A stretch of 64,000 nt of DNA from Chelydra serpentina (Eukaryota > Chordata > Testudines > Chelydridae), in NCBI GenBank assembly GCA_037349315.1, contig JBAIAC010000057.1, positions 16,151,501 to 16,215,500 of the forward strand. Direction: 5' to 3'. The notes under the pieces were generated by a model. That model saw nothing but the letters and a program-made list of their open reading frames with translations. It did no database searches and was not told the DNA's origin. This document shows, in pieces, positions 39,841 to 49,927 of the stretch (the stretch's first letter is position 1; each line of letters begins with the position of its first letter). The position numbers and the translations under genes are program-made.

Positions 39841-40343
39841 TGTGCAGCCACTCCGTCTTGAGTAATGATTCTGTGTAGGAAGCAAGGCCATGCCTGTTTT
39901 GAGTCTTGGGGGTGTCTCACCTAAAAGTGGTGGGCTAGGTTGAGCTTTTCCCTCTATTTGTACTTTAAATAAGAAAGGCAGTGCTCTTCTTGCAACACCC
40001 TCTACGCCCTTCCTAAACATCTTGTGGAGGGCAGCATCAATTATCCATGCCCTGGCGGGCAAATCGCATTGCCTACCAGGTGGCTTTACATTGGAAGAGG
40101 ACGGGCCATGGTATGGGGGGCACGCGATAGTGGGTATTATCATAAAGCAGGTCTATGATTAGTATTTAGATGTACCACTGCTTTCTGAATATCTACCCTA
40201 CTGCCTTGGGAGCTCGGTGATGCTCAGTGGCTTACCCCCACCTTCTCACTGCCACTGTGGCCTTGGACATATTTAGGTTTGAAAACTGAGCCTTCTGGAA
40301 TGCTCCATAAGCAGGGGGCCTTGGCCCAAAAATCAGTCAGAGC
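39841..40343. other. Intergenic sequence, nothing recognised
   Basis: No open frame with family resemblance and no identifiable repeat. Confidence 0.4.
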
Positions 40344-40560
40344 AAAAGACGGTTACTCACCGTAGTAACTGTTGTTCTTCGAGATGCGTTGCTCATATCT
40401 ATTCCAATTAGGTGTGCGCGCGCGGCGTGCACGATCGTCGGAAGATTTTTACCCTAGCAACACTCGGGGGGCCAGCTGGCGCCCCCTGGAGTGGCGCCGT
40501 TACGGTGCCTGATATATACCCCAGCCGGCCCAGCGCCCTCTCAGTTCCTTCTTGCCGGCT
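40344..40560 (-). repeat. DIRS 3' inverted terminal repeat
   Basis: Reverse complement of 44520-44690: shared blocks include 'cgatcgtcggaagatttt', 'cctagcaacactcgg' and 'ctcagttccttctt'. The outer end continues about 40 bases ('acggttactcaccgtagtaa') not found in the other repeat but mirrored in the internal complementary region. Confidence 0.92.
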
Positions 40561-40584
40561 ATTCCGACAGTGGGGATGGAGGGC

Positions 40585-40692
40585 AGGTTTGGAATAGATA
40601 TGAGCAACACATCTCGAAGAACAACAGTTACTACGGTGAGTAACCATCTTTTCTTCTTCGAGTGCTTGCTCATATGTATTCCAATTAGGTGA
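40585..40692 (-). repeat. DIRS internal complementary region
   Basis: The left half (40591-40655) is the reverse complement of the outer end of the 3' repeat (40344-40407). The right half (40648-40692) is the reverse complement of the outer end of the 5' repeat (44645-44690). In DIRS elements this region templates joining of the two ends into a circular intermediate. Confidence 0.92.
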
Positions 40693-40706
40693 CTCCCAAG
40701 CCATTC

Positions 40707-41774
40707 CTAGGAGGTGGGGTCGGATTGTGATACTGCAGAGTGTAGGACCGCCGAACCAAAAGCGGCGTCCTCCCTGGAATGTTGTACTATGGCATAATGA
40801 GAGGCGAAGGTGTGCACCGATGACCAGGTTGCTGCCCTACATATCTCCTGTATAGGTATGTGCGCCAGGAAGGCGGAGGACGAGGCTTGAGCTCGGGTGG
40901 AGTGGGCAGTAGGGTGCATGGTGGGAACACCTGCCAAGTCATAGCATGTCCGGATGCATGACGTGATCCAGGACGAGATGCGTTGGGAAGAGACCGGGAG
41001 ACCTTTCATCCGGTCCACCACGGCGACGAATAGCTGAGTCGTTTTCCGAAAGGGCTTTGTTCGCTCGATGTAGAAGGCGAGGGCCCTACGGACGTCCAAG
41101 GAGTGGAGTTGCTGCTCCTTTTGAGAGGCATGGGGCTTTGGGTAGAAGACCGGTAGAAAAATGTCTTGGTTAATATGAAAGGCCGACACTACCTTGGGCA
41201 GGAAGGCCGGGTGTGGTCGCAGCTGTACCTTGTCCTTGTGGAACACCGTGTAAGGGGGTTCCGAAGTAAGCACTCTGAGCTCAGATACGTGCCTCGCCGA
41301 GGTAATGGCTACGAGGAAGGCCGTTTTCCAGGAGAGGTACAGAAGCGAGCAGGTGGCCATAGGCTCGAATGGGGCCCCCATGAGCCTAGTGATGATGAGG
41401 TTGAGGTCCCAGGTGGGGACCGGGCGGCGAACCAATGGGTGTAGCCGCTCTAACCCCTTGAGGAATCTGCTAACCATGGGGTTGGAAAAGATCGAAACCC
41501 CACTGTCGCCAGGGTGAAAGGCCGAAATTGCTGCGAGGTGGACTTTTAGCGACGAAAGGGCCAGACCCTGCTCCTTTAGGGACAGGAGGTAGTCTAGGAT
41601 GGTGTATATCGGCACCTGCAAGGGGTTAAGACCCCGAGGGCCGCACCAAAGGGAAAACCGTTTCCACTTAGCTGAGTAGGTGGACCTGGTGGACGGCTTC
41701 CTGCTGCTCAGTAAAACCTGTTGGACCGGGCTGGAACAACATAGCTCGGATGGGTTCAGCCACGCAGCAGCCAT
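40707..41774 (-). CDS. DIRS tyrosine recombinase (YR), 355 aa
   Basis: Integrase of DIRS elements; it recombines the circular DNA intermediate into the genome and leaves no long target duplication. I chose the ATG at 41774 (MAAAWLNPSEL), because the open frame upstream of it is only the shadow of RT/RNase H and gag. Landmarks: VQQVLLSSRKPSTRSTYSAK (N-terminal SAM-like part), LALSSLKVHLAAISAFH, FLVAITSARHVSELRVLTSE with the first catalytic Arg, then HSTRAQASS (HxxR) and ICRAATWSSVHTFASHY with the nucleophile Tyr. All expected residues are visible and there is no stop. It overlaps the preceding ORF by 19 bases. Confidence 0.88.
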   Translation of the reverse strand: MAAAWLNPSELCCSSPVQQVLLSSRKPSTRSTYSAKWKRFSLWCGPRGLNPLQVPIYTILDYLLSLKEQGLALSSLKVHLAAISAFHPGDSGVSIFSNPMVSRFLKGLERLHPLVRRPVPTWDLNLIITRLMGAPFEPMATCSLLYLSWKTAFLVAITSARHVSELRVLTSEPPYTVFHKDKVQLRPHPAFLPKVVSAFHINQDIFLPVFYPKPHASQKEQQLHSLDVRRALAFYIERTKPFRKTTQLFVAVVDRMKGLPVSSQRISSWITSCIRTCYDLAGVPTMHPTAHSTRAQASSSAFLAHIPIQEICRAATWSSVHTFASHYAIVQHSREDAAFGSAVLHSAVSQSDPTS

Positions 41775-42919
41775 GCTGTGAGATGGAGAGAGTGCAGGTC
41801 GGGATGATGGAGCCTGCCGTGCTGTTGCGTAATCAGGTCCGGCCACAATGGTAGAGTGATTGGGGCAGCCACGGAGAGCTCCAGGAGAGTGGTGTACCAG
41901 TGCTGCCTGGGCCACGCCGGAGCGATCAGGATTAAGCGGGCCTTGTCCCTGCGCAATTTGAGCAGGACTCTGGACCAGTGGAACTGGCGGGAAGGCATAG
42001 GACAGGTGGTCCGTCCCATCCAAGGCAGGAGAAAAGCATCTGTCAGGGAGCCTGGGGAGCGACCCTGGAGTGAGCAGAACGCGTGGCATTTCCGGTTCTC
42101 GCGAGTCGCGAATAGGTCTATGTGGGGAAATCCCCACTTCCGGAAGACAGAGTGGATAACGTCCGGACGAATGGACCACTCGTGAGTCTGGAAGGACCTG
42201 CTCAGTCGGTCCGCCAAGGTGTTCTGGACCCCTGGGAGAAAAGAGGCTACCAGGTGAATGGAGTGGGCTATGCAAAAGTCCCAGAGATGAATCGCTTCTC
42301 GGCAGAGGGGGGAGGAGCGTGCCCCTCCCTGTCTGTTGATGTAATGCATGGCCGTCGTGTTGTCTGTAAGGATGGTGACACAACGGCCCTGTAAATGCTG
42401 AGCGAAGGCTTGGCAGGCAAGGCGTACCGCTCTCAGTTCCCTGACATTGATGTGCAGTGTCAATTCCTGCTCTGACCACAGGCCCTGTGTTTGGAGGTTC
42501 TGTAAATGGGCTCCCCAGCCGAGCGATGACGCATCTGTGGTTAAGGCTAGGGATGGCTGAGGTGGATGGAATGGAACACCTGCCAGCACCTTCCTGGGGT
42601 CTAGCCACCAGTTGAGGGAGGCCAGGACCTGTGATGGTACCGTCAAAATCAGGTCCAGGCTGTCTCTGCGCGGCCGGTATGCTGAGGAGAGCCATGCCTG
42701 GAGGGGTCGGAGGCACAACCTGGCGTGAGCTGTCACGAAAGTGCAGGATGCCATATGACCGAGGAGGCTGAGGCAACAGCGGGCCGTTGACGTTGGGAAG
42801 CTCTGAAGGCTGCGTATGATGGTTATAAGGGCCTGAAAGCGAGCCTCTGGAAGAAATGCCCGGGCGAGAGTGGAGTCCAGTACTGCCCCTATAAAGTCTA
42901 ACCTCTGTGTTGGTTCCAA
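41756..42919 (-). CDS. DIRS RT C-terminus, RNase H and DAM-like domain (RT core deleted)
   Basis: 387 codons. Residues about 1-130 are the RT connection (RLDFIGAVLDSTLARAFLPE, SLLGHMASCTFV). RNase H follows, with LALTTDASSLGWGAHL (first Asp), HINVRELRAVRLA (Glu), VTILTDNTTAMHYINRQGG (second Asp) and LPGVQNTLADRLSR (last Asp). The C-terminal part has FPHIDLFATRENRKC and RLILIAPAWPRQHWY, the adenine-methyltransferase-like region typical of DIRS. RT motifs A, B and C (including YLDD) are absent: the coding sequence opens directly at the thumb. The ATG at 42919 is the first of the frame and probably not the original start. Confidence 0.85.
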   Translation of the reverse strand: MEPTQRLDFIGAVLDSTLARAFLPEARFQALITIIRSLQSFPTSTARCCLSLLGHMASCTFVTAHARLCLRPLQAWLSSAYRPRRDSLDLILTVPSQVLASLNWWLDPRKVLAGVPFHPPQPSLALTTDASSLGWGAHLQNLQTQGLWSEQELTLHINVRELRAVRLACQAFAQHLQGRCVTILTDNTTAMHYINRQGGARSSPLCREAIHLWDFCIAHSIHLVASFLPGVQNTLADRLSRSFQTHEWSIRPDVIHSVFRKWGFPHIDLFATRENRKCHAFCSLQGRSPGSLTDAFLLPWMGRTTCPMPSRQFHWSRVLLKLRRDKARLILIAPAWPRQHWYTTLLELSVAAPITLPLWPDLITQQHGRLHHPDLHSLHLTAWLLRG

Positions 42920-43053
42920 ACTCTGGGCTCGGATTGGGCCGAGTGGGAGGCTCTAGATGGGACCCCTTGGGCCTGATGGTATGCCATAGGGGTCCAGAAG
43001 GGCCATTGCCCCTGGTCTTGAGATGGCTCCTGTCCGACATCCGGCCAGTGGCC

Positions 43054-44274
43054 CTAATCACCAACCGTGCGATCCTCAGCGTACAGGTCGCTACCGGCTC
43101 TAGAAGAGTGGGAGACGGAGCGAGAAGGCCAAGGCGGTGCAGAGTAGTCGTGAAGAGTGGTCTGCGTGGCCATGGTATGTCGAGGTGCCGGAGATCGGTA
43201 CTGGGAACTCGATCGGTACCGGGATCTGGAACGGTACCGGCGGTGGCTGCGGTACCGGGAACCCGACCTGGATCGGGAACGTCTCGGCGAACGATAATGA
43301 TGTCGATCGTCCGGAGATCTACGGCCACGGGACCGGGAGCGGTACCGGGAGTCGTCATACCGCCGCCTGGAGGGGGACCTGGAACGGTACCACGAGTACG
43401 ACCAGTGCCGGGATGGCGACCGGCGCCGGGACTGTGAGCGGTGCCGAGGAGAAGCCGACTGCTGCTGGCTGGTCTCCACATGCGGCACCGGGCGTAACAT
43501 GGCCGGTTTGCCGCGGGATGTGACGATCTGCAATGGCGGTACCGAGGATGAGGTCGGTGCCGGATCGGTCATGGCAATCAGGTCCCGTGCCACCAAGAAG
43601 GTGTCCGGAGTGGACGGCAGTGGAAGCTCTACCACGGTGCGAGCTGGGGAGCTGACGGTTACCAAGCTCAACGGGCCTTGTGGGGCCGGAGTCGTCGGTA
43701 CCGGAGCCTTAGAAGGCTGTCCTGCGCTCAACGGCCTCTGGGGTGGCGGAGTCGGCAGGGTCGGTGCCGGTATTGGTGGCGGCGCCGGACTCGACGGCCT
43801 TTGCGGAGCCGGAGTAGGTGGCACGGATATCTGAGCCACAGGCACCGAGCTTGACGGTCCTTGCGGTACCGGAGTCAACGGTGCTGGCGCCACACCAGGC
43901 CTGGCATGGTCCGGAACAGGCTGCGGGAGCAGCGGCGCCGGAGTCGGTGCTGGTCCGGGGCCCGACTTCCTCGCTCTCGGTGACAGAGAGCGACGCCTCT
44001 GAGAAGTCCCGGCCTGAGGCGTACGGTGCCTGGGCTCTTTCCCGGAGCTCGGGCGTTCCGGTGCCGTTGATGACGAGGCCGCCGGGGTCGGCACCGGGTT
44101 CCAGGGCGGGGCCGACATCGGACTGAGCGAGGCCTCCAAGAGGAGCTGCTTTAAACGAAAGTCCCGCTCCTTCTTGGTCCGCGGCTTAAAAGCCTTGCAA
44201 ATACGACACCTGTCCGGAAGATGGGACTCCCCGAGGCACTTTAAACAGGAGTCATGGGGATCCCCCATGGGCAT
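43054..44274 (-). CDS. DIRS gag-like ORF1, with RS-rich domain (C-truncated)
   Basis: 406 codons. The N-terminus has a Cys/His cluster (SCLKCLGESHLPDRCRICK), then a basic-acidic helix (KKERDFRLKQLLLEASL). A long Pro/Ala/Ser middle follows, and from about residue 290 a run of Arg-Ser and Arg-Tyr dipeptides (SRSRGRRSP, RSRSRYRSSSQYRSP) resembles an RS domain of splicing factors. It ends AEDRTVGD at a stop. Relative to copy 1, the C-terminal core with SSAAPARGALPLHKRVAKI is lost. The usual start may lie further upstream, since PGFKPC-like codons precede 44274 in frame. Confidence 0.8.
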   Translation of the reverse strand: MPMGDPHDSCLKCLGESHLPDRCRICKAFKPRTKKERDFRLKQLLLEASLSPMSAPPWNPVPTPAASSSTAPERPSSGKEPRHRTPQAGTSQRRRSLSPRARKSGPGPAPTPAPLLPQPVPDHARPGVAPAPLTPVPQGPSSSVPVAQISVPPTPAPQRPSSPAPPPIPAPTLPTPPPQRPLSAGQPSKAPVPTTPAPQGPLSLVTVSSPARTVVELPLPSTPDTFLVARDLIAMTDPAPTSSSVPPLQIVTSRGKPAMLRPVPHVETSQQQSASPRHRSQSRRRSPSRHWSYSWYRSRSPSRRRYDDSRYRSRSRGRRSPDDRHHYRSPRRSRSRSGSRYRSHRRYRSRSRYRSSSQYRSPAPRHTMATQTTLHDYSAPPWPSRSVSHSSRAGSDLYAEDRTVGD

Positions 44275-44519
44275 CGGCTTCTGACAGGCCGAGCAAGGCT
44301 TGAATCCCGGAGAGCCGGAGGGAGACAGGGGAGAAGCCCCTTATCTCCCGCTACTATTTACACTAACTACAACAAACGAACTATCAGTAAACTATTAACA
44401 ACTACTTAAGAAGTACTTAAAACTATCTACAAGATAAACGAGTGCTAAGTATGCTAGGGATGTGGAGGTCAGCGAGCTGCTCTCCATTGTTCCAACGACC
44501 ATCACGGGCGGTAAGAAGG

Positions 44520-44690
44520 AACTGAGAGGGCGCTGGGCAGGCTGGGGTATATATCAGGCACCGTAATGGTGCCACTCCAGGGGGCGCCAGCCGGCCCACC
44601 GAGTGTTGCTAGGGTAAAAATCTTCCGACGATCGTGCACGCCGCGCGCGCACACCTAATTGGAATACATATGAGCAAGCACTCGAAGCAG
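44520..44690 (-). repeat. DIRS 5' inverted terminal repeat
   Basis: Mirrors 40344-40560. The outer end is 'caagcactcgaag', matching 'cttcgagtgcttgctcatat' in the internal complementary region. It would carry the promoter of the element, but no TATA box stands out apart from 'ggggtatatatcagg'. Confidence 0.9.
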
Positions 44691-44744
44691 AACTGCCATA
44701 GTTTCCTCTTCATCTGAAGGGAATTAGAGACATGCTGTATCGAA

Positions 44745-45995
44745 GGGCATATTTACCTACAAACTTTTGCCCATGCAAGTTATGTTGGCATAAAGCCACT
44801 GTAGGTGTATTATTGGTGCCTTGCCTGGGTGCTGTGCATACTCACCAGGAGCACTTGTGTTAAAGCACAGTGCAATGCACCATGGGTAGGTATGCTAGTG
44901 TGCAACTTGCTCGTGTCCAATGCACTGGCTTTTGGGAAGTTTTGGCCGTGTATGGTGGGACAGAAACAAATCACACAGGGGGGATTGGACACAAGTGTCA
45001 GTCTTGCAACTTTCTCCACAAAACAGGGCCATCTCTATCCCATCATTTGTGCATCTGTTTTGAACGTCCCACAAACCTACATGGGACTTGTTACTGCTTG
45101 CGATCTCGGACAGCAGCACAGAGCCTGCACAGCTCCGCACTACTGTCATGAGCATTGCAAGCACAGGAGGTATGATGATCCTCTGGTATTTGCGAGCTGC
45201 AAGAGCCACGGGGAACGTGAAGATTTCCTGGAGTCAGATTGCCATGGGACCTGGCAAGAACCACGTAGATTGTTGGTGGCGTTCATGGATCAGTGAAAAG
45301 GGGTGGGGGGTGAGAACTATGCACAGACTGGTGGGATCATATCATAATGCAGGTTTGGGAGGAGGAGCAGTGGATGGAGAGCTTTCAGAGCAAAAGGCCA
45401 CAGTCCTGGATCTGGGTGTCAAGCTCACCCCAACTCTCCCGTGCAGGGTCACCGGAATAAGCGCTGCACTGACAGTGGAGACGCGAGTGATGATTGACGG
45501 TGGAAACTTGCAATGCTGGACTGTTACCAATCAGAAATTATTTTGGAGTAGGAAAATCCACTGTGGGGTTCCTGTCATGCAAGGTCATGAATTGTCTCCT
45601 GCTGCACAGGACTGTGCTTCTGAGCAATGTGCAGGACATACTGGACAGATTTGCAGCTATGGGGGTCCTGAACAGCAGCAGAGGGATAGATGGCACATCT
45701 ATCCTTATTTTGGCACCAGAGCACTCGCCACGGAGTACATCAACAGAAAAGGCTACTTTTCTAGGGTTACATAAGTGCTGGCGGATTACCAGGGCCGCTT
45801 CACTGACATCAACATTGGTGGCTTGGAGGATGCACGATGCTTGAATCTTTAAGGACGCAGGACTGTTCAGAAAGCTACAAGCAGAGACTTTCTTTTCGGA
45901 CCTCAGATTACCATTGGTTGAGTTGAAATGCCAATAGTGAGCCTGGAGGACACAACCAACCCCAAAACCGTACACTGGCCATCTTGACTGTGCTA
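44745..45995 (+). pseudogene. Harbinger (PIF) transposase remnant
   Basis: From about 45490 the frames read NYFGVGKSTVGFLSCKVM, ILDRFAAMGVLNSSRGIDGT (first catalytic Asp region), ILAPEHSP and then GRFTDINIGGLEDARC (second Asp region), matching PIF/Harbinger (HARBI1-like) transposases. Frameshifts occur near 45760 and the N-terminal part (44745-45350) is only loosely recognisable. Family lines with HARBI1 are old and common in reptiles. It is non-functional. Confidence 0.7.
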
Positions 45996-46069
45996 AGAAA
46001 AGATCCAGCTACCAGCTCAGCAGGCGAAGACTGAGCGCGGAATGTGGTAGATTGGTAGATTGAAGGGAC

Positions 46070-46870
46070 GGTGACTTGTTTACTCATGAAAGGAGACTCA
46101 AGGAGCTTGGTTTGATTACCTTAACCAAAAGAAGGCTGAGGGGAGATATGATTGCTCTCTTTAAATATATCAGAGGGATAAATACCAGGGAGGGAGAGGA
46201 ATTATTTTAGCTCAGTACCAATGTGGACACAAGAACAAATGGATATAAACTGGCCATCAGGAAGTTTAGACTTGAAATTAGATGAAGGTTCCTAACCATC
46301 AGAGGAGTGAAGTTCTGGAACAGCCTTCCAAGGGAAGCAGTGGGGGCAAAAGACCTATCTGGCTTCAAGATTAAGCTAGATACGTTTATGGAGGGGATGG
46401 TTTGATGGGATAACATGATCTTAGTCAAAGGTCAATTAATTCCATCAGTGGTAAATAGGACCAATGGTCAATGATCATAGAATATCAGGGTTGGAAGGGA
46501 CCTTCGTAGGTCATCTAGTCCAACCCCCTGCTCAAAGCAGGACCAATCCCCAATTTTTGCCCCAGATCCCCAAATGGCCCCCTCAAGGATTGAACTCACA
46601 ACCCTGGGTTTAGCAGGCCAATGCTCAAACCACTGAGCTATCCCTCCCCCCAACATGATGAGATGTTAGAAGTTACTACAGAGAACTTTTTCCTGGGTGT
46701 CTGGCTGGTGAGTCTTGCCCACATGCTCAGGGTTCAGCTGATCGCCATATTTGGGGTCGGGAAGGAATTTTCCTCTAGGGTAGATCAGCAGAGGCCCTGG
46801 AGGTTTTTCGCCTTCCTCTGCAGCATGGGGACACCTCAATGTACCTAAAGAATCTAATCTGCACAGCTTC
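46070..46870 (+). mobile_element. CR1 3' end, split by a SINE
   Basis: ORF2 C-terminal codons ([24 protein letters not shown]) are followed by a 3' untranslated part. It is interrupted by the SINE at 46473-46652 and resumes with 'ctgggtgtctggctggtgag' and 'tttggggtcgggaaggaatt', the block seen reversed at 36957-37325. Confidence 0.82.
46473..46652 (-). mobile_element. tRNA-derived SINE with CR1 tail
   Basis: Same family as 1556-1740, with box A and box B on - and the tail at the left end. It is inserted into the CR1 fragment above. Confidence 0.9.
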
Positions 46871-47120
46871 CCCTCCCTAACTGTACAGGGGAATGACAAG
46901 CAGATAATGCTACCTCTGTGTACTGCTACACTTTCTGGTACAAATCTATTAGTAAAAAGGCGATCGCTGTGTCCTGCTACGTTGGAGGCACCATCATTGT
47001 AATGGAAAATAAATGTACACACTTGCCTGAGGAAGGAAGCTCGCCCATGCTCAACTGCCAGGACTGCAATGGAGTCTCAAACAGGCCCTGATTCGGCATA
47101 GCTGGACCCCCTGCTTTTAC
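46871..47120. other. Intergenic, nothing recognised
   Basis: Short spacer between CR1 and SINE copies with no features I can name. Confidence 0.4.
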
Positions 47121-47304
47121 GGGGGGAGGGATAGCTCAGTGGTTTGAGCATTGACCTGCTAAACCCGGGGTTGTGAGTTCGATCATTGAGGGGGCCATTT
47201 AGGGATCTGGGGCAAAAATTGGGGATTGGTCCTGCTTTGAGCAGGGGGTTGGACTAGATGACCTCCTAAGGTCCCTTCCAGCCCTGATATTCTATGATTC
47301 TATG
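47121..47304 (+). mobile_element. tRNA-derived SINE with CR1 tail
   Basis: Box A TAGCTCAGTGGTTTGAGC and box B GGTTGTGAGTTCGATC on +, then the usual linker and CR1 tail ending 'attctatgattctatg'. The most complete SINE copy in the window. Confidence 0.92.
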
Positions 47305-48061
47305 TCCCCCATCCTCCTCTTCTCTCCTTGCTGTTCACACAAGGGGCCTGTGACTCAGAGGTATCCACAGTGGTGTGCAGGGTGATAGTGAGGTCTCCAC
47401 CAAGTATGACACACAGCTCTTTGTAAAAGCAGGTCTGCCGCTTGAGACTGGAGCAACTGCTGGCCTCCTGATCTGCCTGTTCTACTTCTTTTTTTTCATG
47501 TGACACTGCTGCTAATCCCGGTCACGCCCCTTCTCCTGCATCACCCATGCAACCTGCTCATAGATGTCCACGTGTCTATGGCTGAACTGTAGCTGGGCCT
47601 GCACAGCCTCTTCTCCCCACAGACCCAGGAGACCCAATATCTCCTGCCTCCTCCAAGCTGGAGTGCATTTGGAGTTTGGCACAGTTGGCTGAATGCCAAC
47701 ACCAGCAAGCTGCTAAGGGTATGTCTACACTACAAAATTAAGCCAAATTTATAGAAGTCGATTTTTTGGAACAGATTTATACAGGCAATTGCATGCGTCC
47801 CCACTAAGCACATTAAGTCGGTGGAATGTGTCCACAGTACTGTGGCTAGTGTCAACTTTCAGAGTGGTGCACTGTGGGTAGCTATCCCACAGTTCCTGCA
47901 GTCCCTGCTGCCCATTGGAATTCTGGAGTGAGCTCCTAATGCCTGTTGGGGCAAAACGTTTGTCGTGGGTGTTTTGGCCTGTTTAGATTTTAGGTGCAGC
48001 GTATTCCTCTCCTTTGTCGCTAGAGAAGTCTTGCAGCGTCCTCATCAGTAGGACTTGTAGC

Positions 48062-48385
48062 CATCCTTGGAGCCGCAATGTTGTTTTGCTCGCTCCGCCG
48101 CTTCCGCTGCAACTCTGCCATCCCGAGCTCCTGCACTCCCATCAGCAGATCGTGCAGGAGGACTGAAAGCCATCGTCATATCATTTAGCCGTCCTCGGTG
48201 TTTTGCTCGTTCCGCCGCTTCCACGGCAACTCTGCCATCCCGAGCTCCTGCAAGCCAGCAGCTCATGCAATATGCCTGCAAGCCACCGTCATACGTATGA
48301 CTTTTAGCTGTCCTCGGAGCAGTAGTGTTGTTATGCTCGCTCCGCCACAACTCTACCATCCTGATCTCCAGCGCCCTGGCTGCTC
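48062..48385. repeat. Tandem repeat, about 126-bp unit, three copies
   Basis: Each unit contains 'tgctcgctccgccgcttcc' (or a close variant), 'aactctgccatcccgagctcc' and 'gtcctcgg'. Units start near 48065, 48195 and 48315; the third is shortened. Confidence 0.85.
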
Positions 48386-48451
48386 TCCCAGCCGGCAGCA
48401 CTGTGCGGTTGCACCTACCCCAGCCTACCCCTTGTTCCCATAGCTCATGAA

Positions 48452-48532
48452 CCATAGAATCTCAGGGTTGGAAGGGACCTCAAGAGGTATCTAGTCCAAC
48501 CCCCTGCTCAAAGCAGGGCCAATCCCCAACAG
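48452..48532 (-). mobile_element. CR1/SINE tail fragment
   Basis: About 80 bases with 'agaatctcagggttggaagg' and 'caaccccctgctcaaagcag'; inserted in the DNA transposon. Confidence 0.85.
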
Positions 48533-49178
48533 TAGGACCCTGGACTGTAGTAAGGAACAGCTGAACTATAGGCTTAGCAAGTGCAGAATGGTGCAATGTA
48601 CCTTTGGACGTTTACAAGCTCGCTGACGCTGTTGATCAGACCTCAGTGCAACTAGCATTTGCGTTGTTATTGCTGCTGGCTGTGTGCTACGTAATATCTA
48701 TGACAGTAAGGGGGAGACATTTATGGCGGGGTGGGAGGTTGAGGCAAATCACCTGGCGTCCAATTTTGAGCAGACAGACACCAGGGCGATTAGAGCACAG
48801 AAAAGCACGCTGCGCATCACAGAGACTTTGAAAACCAGTTTCGCCTTGATGCAAACCCGCCCCGTGTTGATTTTAATTCCCTGTAAGCCAACCACCCTCC
48901 CCCGTTTGAAATAGAGCAACTATTGTTTTGAAACCATGCATTCTTCCTTTATTAATCAAATGAGATCATGGAAAAGGTAGCTGCAGGTGGTTTGGGGTAT
49001 ATGTCATCAGTCACCCCCCCCTTTCCCCTCCTCCCGCCATGAAAGCAACAGCAGACAATCCTTTTGCACGCTTTTTCCTGGATTGCTCGTGCCCATGCTA
49101 TAGTTCTGCAAGCGGGAGTCTGCTCAGATCACCATTGCAGTTGTGAGCATTGTAAACAAACACCTCGCATTTGCCCTT

Positions 49179-49373
49179 TTAGATTTTAGCACAGATATTG
49201 GCATTGTGTCTTTTGGAACGGAGTTCTGATAGCAATGATTCGTCTCCCCATACAGCGATCAGATCTAGTAGCTCCTGTTGGGACCATGCTGGAGCCCTTT
49301 TGCGATTCTGGAACTGCATGGTTACCTGTGCTGATGAGCTCGCCACGCTGGCTGAACAGGAAATGAAATTCAA
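49179..49373 (-). pseudogene. Myb/SANT-like DNA-binding domain fragment
   Basis: Reads RKRAPAWSQQELLDLIAVWG then SLLSELRSKRHNANICAKI and stops. The WxxxE..LL..W pattern with LRSKRHN is the start of the trihelix/SANT domain seen in transposon-borne proteins of turtles and in genes derived from them. The domain is cut after helix 2 and cannot be functional. Confidence 0.7.
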
Positions 49374-49927
49374 AAATTCCTGGGGCTTTTCCTGTGTAGC
49401 TGACTAGTGCATCGGAGTTGAAAGTGCTGTCCTGAGTGGTCACAATGGTGCACTCTGGGATAGCTCCCGGAGGCCAATACCATCGAATTGCGTCCCCACT
49501 TCCCCAAATTTGACCCGGTGATGTCGATTTCAACGCTAATTCCCTCATCGGGGAGGAGTACAGAAATCGATTTTAAGAGCCCTTTAAGTTGGAAAAAAAG
49601 GGCTTCGTTGTGTGGACAGGTGCAGGGTTAAAGCAATTTAACACTGCTAAAGTCATTGTGTAGACCAGGACTAAGTGTGCTCACCAAGTTAGATAATTAG
49701 GAAAAGGCATTTCAAAAATTTGTGGGGCTTTAAAGGCTTAGAGGAGTTTTCTGGTCTCCCTGACCCCTGGGCAGTGGCGTGCACAATTGTGACCAGAAAG
49801 GTCAGCATCAGGCATGTAGGACAGTTGCTGGAGGACGGTTAGGGTTGACATACTTAATGCAGTGTTTACTTTGATGCTGCATCAACCTCAGTACAGCAAC
49901 CATTGCTCAGGGAGGTGGTGTCAATCA

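Larger units (their letters stand above)
40344..44690 (-). mobile_element. DIRS retroelement, internally deleted, structurally complete ends
   Basis: Inverted terminal repeats lie at 40344-40560 and 44520-44690, with an internal complementary region at 40585-40692. Three ORFs run on -: gag-like (43054-44274), RT-thumb/RNase H (41756-42919) and tyrosine recombinase (40707-41774), the last two overlapping as in DIRS1. The gag C-terminus and the RT catalytic core are missing between about 42925 and 43054, so it could move only with an enzyme supplied in trans. Its three remaining frames are open, unlike copies 1 and 2. Confidence 0.92.
47716..49676. mobile_element. DNA transposon remnant with GTCTACAC ends and Myb/SANT ORF
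   Basis: The left end 'gggtatgtctacactac' and the right end (reversed) 'gtcctggtctacacaatg' are imperfect inverted repeats around GTCTACAC. Inside, on -, is a Myb/SANT-like DNA-binding segment, and on the left a 126-bp tandem repeat. A CR1 tail (48452-48530) has inserted. Elements that pair a Myb/SANT ORF with a transposase are Harbinger-like, while the terminal sequence also resembles turtle hAT elements, so I leave the superfamily open. Confidence 0.6.

Noticed and set aside
41775..43481. The first 569 codons of the 924-codon frame ending at 40707
   Set aside because: They overlap the RNase H ORF and the gag ORF in another frame; only the part from 41774 onward resembles a tyrosine recombinase.
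47121..47200. A tRNA gene
   Set aside because: Box A and box B are present, but the sequence cannot fold as a cloverleaf with a proper acceptor stem and it continues into the CR1 tail, so it is a SINE head.
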